A stretch of 64,000 nt of DNA from Pedobacter sp. Bi126. GTDB lineage: Bacteria > Bacteroidota > Bacteroidia > Sphingobacteriales > Sphingobacteriaceae. Where the stretch lies: NCBI RefSeq assembly GCF_918698245.1, contig NZ_CAKKMS010000003.1:310001-374000 (forward strand), given 5' to 3'. This document shows, piece by piece, positions 60,227-64,000 of the stretch. Numbering within the stretch: the stretch's first letter is position 1; each line of letters starts with the position of its first letter. The position numbers were made by a program, and so were the translations under genes. The notes beneath the pieces are model-generated. The model was not told the DNA's origin, searched no databases, and was given only the letters and a program-made list of their open reading frames with translations.

Positions 60227-61306
60227 TCATTTCTTAACCACTTCCCTCTTAGCCCTAACGTACTGGTTTGGCCATTCGGTATTGTCGCCAAGCACTTGCG
60301 CCGCATGTGTAGGAAAATAAGCATCACGTAATGATTCGCGGGCAATAAAAATCAAATCGGCTTTGTCTTGTTCTAAAATTTCTTCCGCCTGCTGGGCTTC
60401 TACAATCACGCCTACTGCACCTGTGTAAATACCAATTTCATTTCTGATCTTATCAGCAAAAGGAACCTGGTAATTTGGTCCTGCAGGGATAAATGCATCA
60501 GGTACATTACCACCCGATGAGGTATCAATTAAATCTACACCACGATCCTTTAACACCGCTGCCAATTGTAGCGAGTCGTTCTCGTTCCAGCCACCCTCCG
60601 TCCAGTCCGTTGCAGAAATGCGAACAAATAAAGGCAAGTTTTCTGGCCATACCGATTGTACAGCTTCAACCACATCGATTACCAAGCGAATACGGTTTTC
60701 GAAACTTCCGCCATAAACATCTGTACGTTTATTGCTCAGCGGACTAAAAAACTGATGCAGTAAATAACCGTGCGCAGCATGTATTTCTACAACTTTATAG
60801 CCTGCATCCAATGCACGTTTAGCAGCTGCCCGGAAGGCAAAAACAATATCCTGAATTTCTGATATCGTTAATTCATGTGGTTCAACCTGTCCTGGCTTAA
60901 AAGAAATCGGAGATGGCGCAACTGGTTTCCAGCTATTTTCACCAGCGGCAATTTGTTCGCCACCTTTCCAGGGCACTTCACAACTGGCTTTTCTACCTGC
61001 ATGTGCCAACTGGATGCCTGCAATTGCCCCATTATCATGGATAAACGAAACAATCTGTTTTAATTTAGCTACATGTTCATCTTTCCAGATGCCCAAATCG
61101 GCATAGGTAATTCTTCCATCGGCAGTTACTGCAGAAGCTTCCTGGATAATTAAACCTGCGCCACCAACGGCACGGCTTCCTAAATGCACCAAATGCCAAT
61201 CCGTTGCAAAACCATCAACAGCAGAATACTGGCACATTGGCGAAATAACAATTCTATTTTTTAAGGTTACATCCTTTATGGTAAAAGGAGAAAATAATTT
61301 AGACAT
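60227..61306 (-). CDS. Old yellow enzyme family NADH:flavin oxidoreductase (YqjM-like)
   Basis: A protein of 359 residues from ATG 61306 (MSKLFSPFTIKDVTLKNR), preferred over a codon ten triplets upstream. It is an FMN-dependent TIM barrel of the YqjM class: RIVISPMCQYSAVDGFATDWHLVHL, GIQLAHAGRKAS, EIHAAHGYLLHQFFSPLSN with the His pair near the flavin, and FVRISATDW. Such enzymes reduce alpha,beta-unsaturated carbonyls and are used in electrophile detoxification. It may be co-transcribed with the aldo/keto reductase and DoxX genes. Confidence 0.93.
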   Translation of the reverse strand: MSKLFSPFTIKDVTLKNRIVISPMCQYSAVDGFATDWHLVHLGSRAVGGAGLIIQEASAVTADGRITYADLGIWKDEHVAKLKQIVSFIHDNGAIAGIQLAHAGRKASCEVPWKGGEQIAAGENSWKPVAPSPISFKPGQVEPHELTISEIQDIVFAFRAAAKRALDAGYKVVEIHAAHGYLLHQFFSPLSNKRTDVYGGSFENRIRLVIDVVEAVQSVWPENLPLFVRISATDWTEGGWNENDSLQLAAVLKDRGVDLIDTSSGGNVPDAFIPAGPNYQVPFADKIRNEIGIYTGAVGVIVEAQQAEEILEQDKADLIFIARESLRDAYFPTHAAQVLGDNTEWPNQYVRAKREVVKK

Positions 61307-61319
61307 AGCTTGTTTGTTT

Positions 61320-61407
61320 AACCGCAAAGGACACAAAGTTTTTTCGCAAAGAAATCGAAGATCTTAACCTCTGTGTCCTTTGCGTATTCCTTCTTTTCTT
61401 TGCGGTT
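61320..61407. repeat. Branched inverted repeat between oxidoreductase genes
   Basis: Outer arms AACCGCAAAG and CTTTGCGGTT close the element, and inner arms CAAAGGACACA and TGTGTCCTTTG can pair too. A further CGCAAAG lies in between. It resembles scattered repeats with CTTTGTGTCCTTTGCG wording found between genes in many bacteria. Confidence 0.7.
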
Positions 61408-61412
61408 GAAGT

Positions 61413-62402
61413 TTAAAAACCTGCGTGCGCTAATTCGCTATTGATAAACTGAATCTCTTCAGCGTTTAATTTTACGTTTATAGCCTCAGCATTCTGAACG
61501 GCTTGTTTTTCATTTCTGGCGCCAACCAACGCAATGGTAATACCTGGTCGTTCAACCGTCCAACGCAAAACCAGCTGAGATAGGGTAGCATTTTTCTCAT
61601 CTGCCAATGGTTTTATTTTAGTCAAAAATGCATTTGTTTTTTCGATGCTTTCTGGTAAGAAAAATTTATTCCCCTGACGGTGATCGCCTTCTTCGAATTT
61701 ATAATCGGCGGTCATTTTTCCAGTTAACAAACCGCGCTCCATCGGACTATAAGCCAAAATTGACTTATTTTTTTCAATGCAATATGGAACAGTTTCCTCT
61801 TCAATACCACGGTTTACCATACTAAATGGAATTTGATTAGAAATAATTTCTAAAGTTTGATCTGCTTCTTTTAATTGTGCTACATTATAATTGCATACGC
61901 CGGCATAGCGAACTTTACCCTGCTCAATTAACTTGTTCACCGCTTCGAAAGTTTCGCTGATCGGCGTGGTTACATCTGGCCAGTGGATCTGGTAAAGGTC
62001 GATATAATCGGTACCCAAGCGTTTTAAGGATTGTTCACATTCGTAAATTACGCTCTCTTTACCTGCATATTTATAAATATCAATCTCTTTTCCGTCGTTG
62101 TTTTTACTCTTAAAGCCAAAATCGCCTTTGGCAAGATCCCAACGCATTCCGAATTTGGTTACCAGTTGTAATTTATCGCGTGAAATACCTTTTATTGCAT
62201 CGCCCACAATTTCTTCACTATCGCCCTGACCATAAATTGGAGCGGTATCAATTGATGTAACCCCTAAATCGTAACCTGCTTTAATTGCATTAATCGCATC
62301 GTTTCTATCTGTACTTCCCCACATCCATCCGCCGGCTGCCCAGGCGCCAAAAGTGATTACCGAAAGTTCCAAATCTGAATTTCCAATTTTTCTATATTCC
62401 AT
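61413..62402 (-). CDS. Aldo/keto reductase
   Basis: A 329-residue NADPH-dependent TIM barrel. SVITFGAWAAGG leads to the catalytic Asp and Tyr in SIDTAPIYGQGDSEEIVG; Lys is in LQLVTKFG and His in YQIHWPD. The C-terminal VGARNEKQAVQNAEA binds the cofactor phosphate. It resembles the YajO/IolS-type members acting on aldehydes or sugars. It is two bases downstream of the DoxX gene on the same strand. Confidence 0.92.
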   Translation of the reverse strand: MEYRKIGNSDLELSVITFGAWAAGGWMWGSTDRNDAINAIKAGYDLGVTSIDTAPIYGQGDSEEIVGDAIKGISRDKLQLVTKFGMRWDLAKGDFGFKSKNNDGKEIDIYKYAGKESVIYECEQSLKRLGTDYIDLYQIHWPDVTTPISETFEAVNKLIEQGKVRYAGVCNYNVAQLKEADQTLEIISNQIPFSMVNRGIEEETVPYCIEKNKSILAYSPMERGLLTGKMTADYKFEEGDHRQGNKFFLPESIEKTNAFLTKIKPLADEKNATLSQLVLRWTVERPGITIALVGARNEKQAVQNAEAINVKLNAEEIQFINSELAHAGF

Positions 62403-62404
62403 AA

Positions 62405-62800
62405 TTATTTTTTAATGATTTTATCAACCGCATAACTATTATGTGGCAAGTAGGCAAGTAGTACCGATAAAAATGCCACATGGACGAGTTGAGAAGGCAA
62501 TGCTTCCCAATTCTCAATTACTGTTGTTCCGAAAATCAGTGCTAAAGAAATTACTCCGGCTAATAACAATCCTTGCCTTGTAAACAATCCTAATATAATC
62601 ATTAGCCCTGCTATAAATTCGGCGAATGGCAAAATATAACTGAAGGGAATAACCAATGCATCTGGTAAATACGATTTAGAAAATTGTCCTACCATCCAAT
62701 GGCTAAAACCCGCTAGCTTAGGCAAACGCACTAAACCATGCCCAAAAAAACTCAATCCTATTGCCAAGCGGCCAAGTAAATATGCCCATTTTGTATCCAT
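62405..62800 (-). CDS. DoxX family membrane protein
   Basis: A 131-residue protein with four membrane helices. Family features are GRLAIGLSFFGHGLVRLPKL in helix 1 and LPFAEFIAGLMIILGLFTRQ in helix 2-3. DoxX proteins accompany oxidoreductases and have been linked to redox stress in other phyla; here the following aldo/keto reductase and old yellow enzyme genes fit that theme. It is the first gene of that set. Confidence 0.88.
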   Translation of the reverse strand: MDTKWAYLLGRLAIGLSFFGHGLVRLPKLAGFSHWMVGQFSKSYLPDALVIPFSYILPFAEFIAGLMIILGLFTRQGLLLAGVISLALIFGTTVIENWEALPSQLVHVAFLSVLLAYLPHNSYAVDKIIKK

Positions 62801-62985
62801 AATATATCGATATACTACAAAAATACAATCTCAACATTAACGATGTTTTAATGCAACAATTATTAGACTGACATTTTACCTTCCTGTGGCGGAGAACACG
62901 GAGCTATCGGCCTGAAAACGCCCACCGCTATTCGCTTACCGCTGAACTTTTTTCTATAAAAATTTGGATTTCATCAAACAACAAT

Positions 62986-63014
62986 ATACATTAGTGTATT
63001 ATTTAACTAATACA
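62986..63014. promoter_or_regulatory. Possible operator (overlapping inverted repeats) before the ABC gene
   Basis: ATACA (62986), TGTATTA (62995-63001) and TAATACA (63008-63014) alternate in orientation, giving two overlapping inverted repeats. The site ends 6 bases before the ABC ATPase ATG. Exporters of this kind are often controlled by YtrA-type GntR regulators, but none is encoded in the window. Confidence 0.5.
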
Positions 63015-63020
63015 GTAGAT

Positions 63021-63848
63021 ATGGTAAACATTAACAATCTTAATTTTGGCTACAGCAAGCATAAGCCATTATTTAAAAATATGAGCATGCGGTTAAGCAA
63101 TGGCCATATTTACGGTTTGCTTGGAAAAAATGGAGCCGGTAAATCGAGCTTATTAAAAAACCTGGCCGGTTTGGTGTATGCACAAAGCGGCACATTGGAT
63201 GTAATGGGCTTTAACCCCGCCAAAAGACAACCTGCACTTTTAGAGCAGATCTGTTTTATACCAGAAGAGTTTTATTTGCCTTCAGTAAAAATAGATGCCT
63301 ATCTAAAAGCAAACGCTCCGTTTTACAAAAATTTCGATCACAGTTATTTTACTGATCTGATTAAAGAATTCGATATTCCGGTTGGACAGAAGCTCATTAA
63401 CATGAGTTACGGACAGAAGAAAAAGGTAATTATCGCTTTCGGCCTAGCTACACAGGCGAAACTGGTAATTATGGATGAGCCCACTAACGGCTTAGATATT
63501 CCTTCTAAAGCTCAGTTTAGAAAAATTATGGCTTCTGCTATGACAGATGAACGCTGCATTATCATTTCTACCCATCAGGTGAGGGATCTCGATAACCTGA
63601 TCGACACGGTAATTATGCTTGACGAAAATGACGTTGCGCTTAAAGCTTCAGTAGAAGAAATTACAGCAAAGCTAACATTCAAAAAGGTTAAGGAAATTGA
63701 TGACAGTATTATTTACGCTGAACCGTCTCTCTCCGGCTATAACGTCGTGATGCCAAACTATCACCAGGAAGAAAGCAAATTAGATATGGAACTTCTTTTT
63801 AATGCCATACTTGCAGAAAAAATCAAATTTAAACCTTTATTCAGTTAA
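63021..63848 (+). CDS. ABC transporter ATP-binding protein
   Basis: A 275-residue ATPase from ATG 63021 (MVNINNLNFGYSKHKPLF), preferred over a TTG 19 codons upstream because the ABC fold starts here. Walker A is GLLGKNGAGKSS, the signature is NMSYGQKKKV, Walker B is LVIMDEPTNGLD and the switch is STHQV. The short C-terminal part and gene order resemble the YtrB/CcmA-like exporters of Gram-positive GntR-controlled operons. The permease gene starts 3 bases after its stop. Confidence 0.93.
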   Translation: MVNINNLNFGYSKHKPLFKNMSMRLSNGHIYGLLGKNGAGKSSLLKNLAGLVYAQSGTLDVMGFNPAKRQPALLEQICFIPEEFYLPSVKIDAYLKANAPFYKNFDHSYFTDLIKEFDIPVGQKLINMSYGQKKKVIIAFGLATQAKLVIMDEPTNGLDIPSKAQFRKIMASAMTDERCIIISTHQVRDLDNLIDTVIMLDENDVALKASVEEITAKLTFKKVKEIDDSIIYAEPSLSGYNVVMPNYHQEESKLDMELLFNAILAEKIKFKPLFS

Positions 63849-63851
63849 GTG

Positions 63852-64000
63852 ATGAACAACACATTTAATATCAATCGATTTGGCTTATTGCTTAAAAGAC
63901 AGTGGCTTGATTTTGGGAAAATTTATTTAATCAGTCTAGTGGTGTTATTGGGAATTGTAGTGGGATTTTATAGCTACAATATACCCTCACCACTTAAAGA
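63852..64000 (+). CDS. ABC transporter permease, N-terminal part (cut by window end)
   Basis: An ATG at 63852 opens a frame that stays open to the window end, 49 residues. It starts MNNTFNINRFGLLLKRQWLD and continues into a membrane helix (about 24-42; ISLVVLLGIVVGF). The position directly after the ATPase gene and the amphipathic start fit an ABC-2 type permease. The rest lies outside the window. Confidence 0.75.
   Translation, partial: MNNTFNINRFGLLLKRQWLDFGKIYLISLVVLLGIVVGFYSYNIPSPLK

Noticed and set aside
1..64000. tRNA or rRNA genes
   Set aside because: I read the intergenic gaps on both strands and found no cloverleaf-like sequence or rRNA segment; a tRNA scan would be the decisive check.

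Overview
The window looks like a stretch of chromosome from a member of the Bacteroidota, most likely family Sphingobacteriaceae and close to Pedobacter. The base composition is AT-rich. Several promoters have the Bacteroidota form TTTG-N19/20-TAnnTTTG, Shine-Dalgarno sites are mostly weak, and TTG starts are used. Many proteins belong to families typical of the phylum (DUF4270, DUF4920, DUF4369-thioredoxin, TonB-linked CarboxypepD/plug proteins, DUF4129/DUF4350). I see no rRNA, tRNA, phage, complete insertion sequence or CRISPR array.

Layout. 1-4900: the edge of a surface-polysaccharide cluster (two GT2 glycosyltransferases, a GT11 fucosyltransferase, an acyltransferase and a DUF268 protein). 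5300-10330: the rimP-nusA-infB translation/transcription operon, with a clear promoter and terminator. 10350-19430: a lipoprotein, a holin-like membrane protein, an acyl-CoA dehydrogenase, a flippase-like protein, panD and panC, a short glycogen-synthase-like protein with a DUF4270 lipoprotein, ssb and mutY. 19540-25180: HU, a TPR protein, a 29-residue basic protein, ribonuclease G, radA and a DUF4920 protein. 25450-35900: ilvE, tryptophan 2,3-dioxygenase, a fluoride riboswitch with its CLC-F antiporter, a SerB-like fusion, a degenerate arginase-fold protein, a TlpA-like protein, a SUKH protein and purD. 35970-42830: a run of minus-strand membrane, methyltransferase and lipid-metabolism genes, then a large MG2/plug protein. 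43350-46940: dcd, a phosphopantetheinyl transferase, lipB, an SGNH lipoprotein, and a CD225/DUF2752 pair. 46940-54030: the RDD / SpoIIM / DUF4129 / DUF4350 / MoxR / DUF58 module. 54110-64000: a nucleoid-associated protein, a MarR-GNAT pair, a thioredoxin, a TonB receptor, an old yellow enzyme, an aldo/keto reductase, DoxX and an ABC exporter cut by the window end.

Genes that work together. RimP, NusA and IF-2 link ribosome maturation, transcription and initiation. PanD and PanC supply pantothenate, and the phosphopantetheinyl transferase uses its product, CoA. The riboswitch and CLC-F antiporter form a self-contained fluoride-resistance unit. The MarR and GNAT genes lie behind a promoter whose spacer is filled by a perfect palindrome, which suggests autoregulation.

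The least explained feature is between the genes. At nine places the gaps hold degenerate tandem words with a period of 7 or 8 bases. The words differ from place to place but the period is well kept, and some places carry the reverse-complement words in a second half. There is also a MITE-like dispersed element with ATCGGGA/TCCCGAT ends (two good copies), and three hairpin elements that all run GTCAT...ATGAC but have different interiors.
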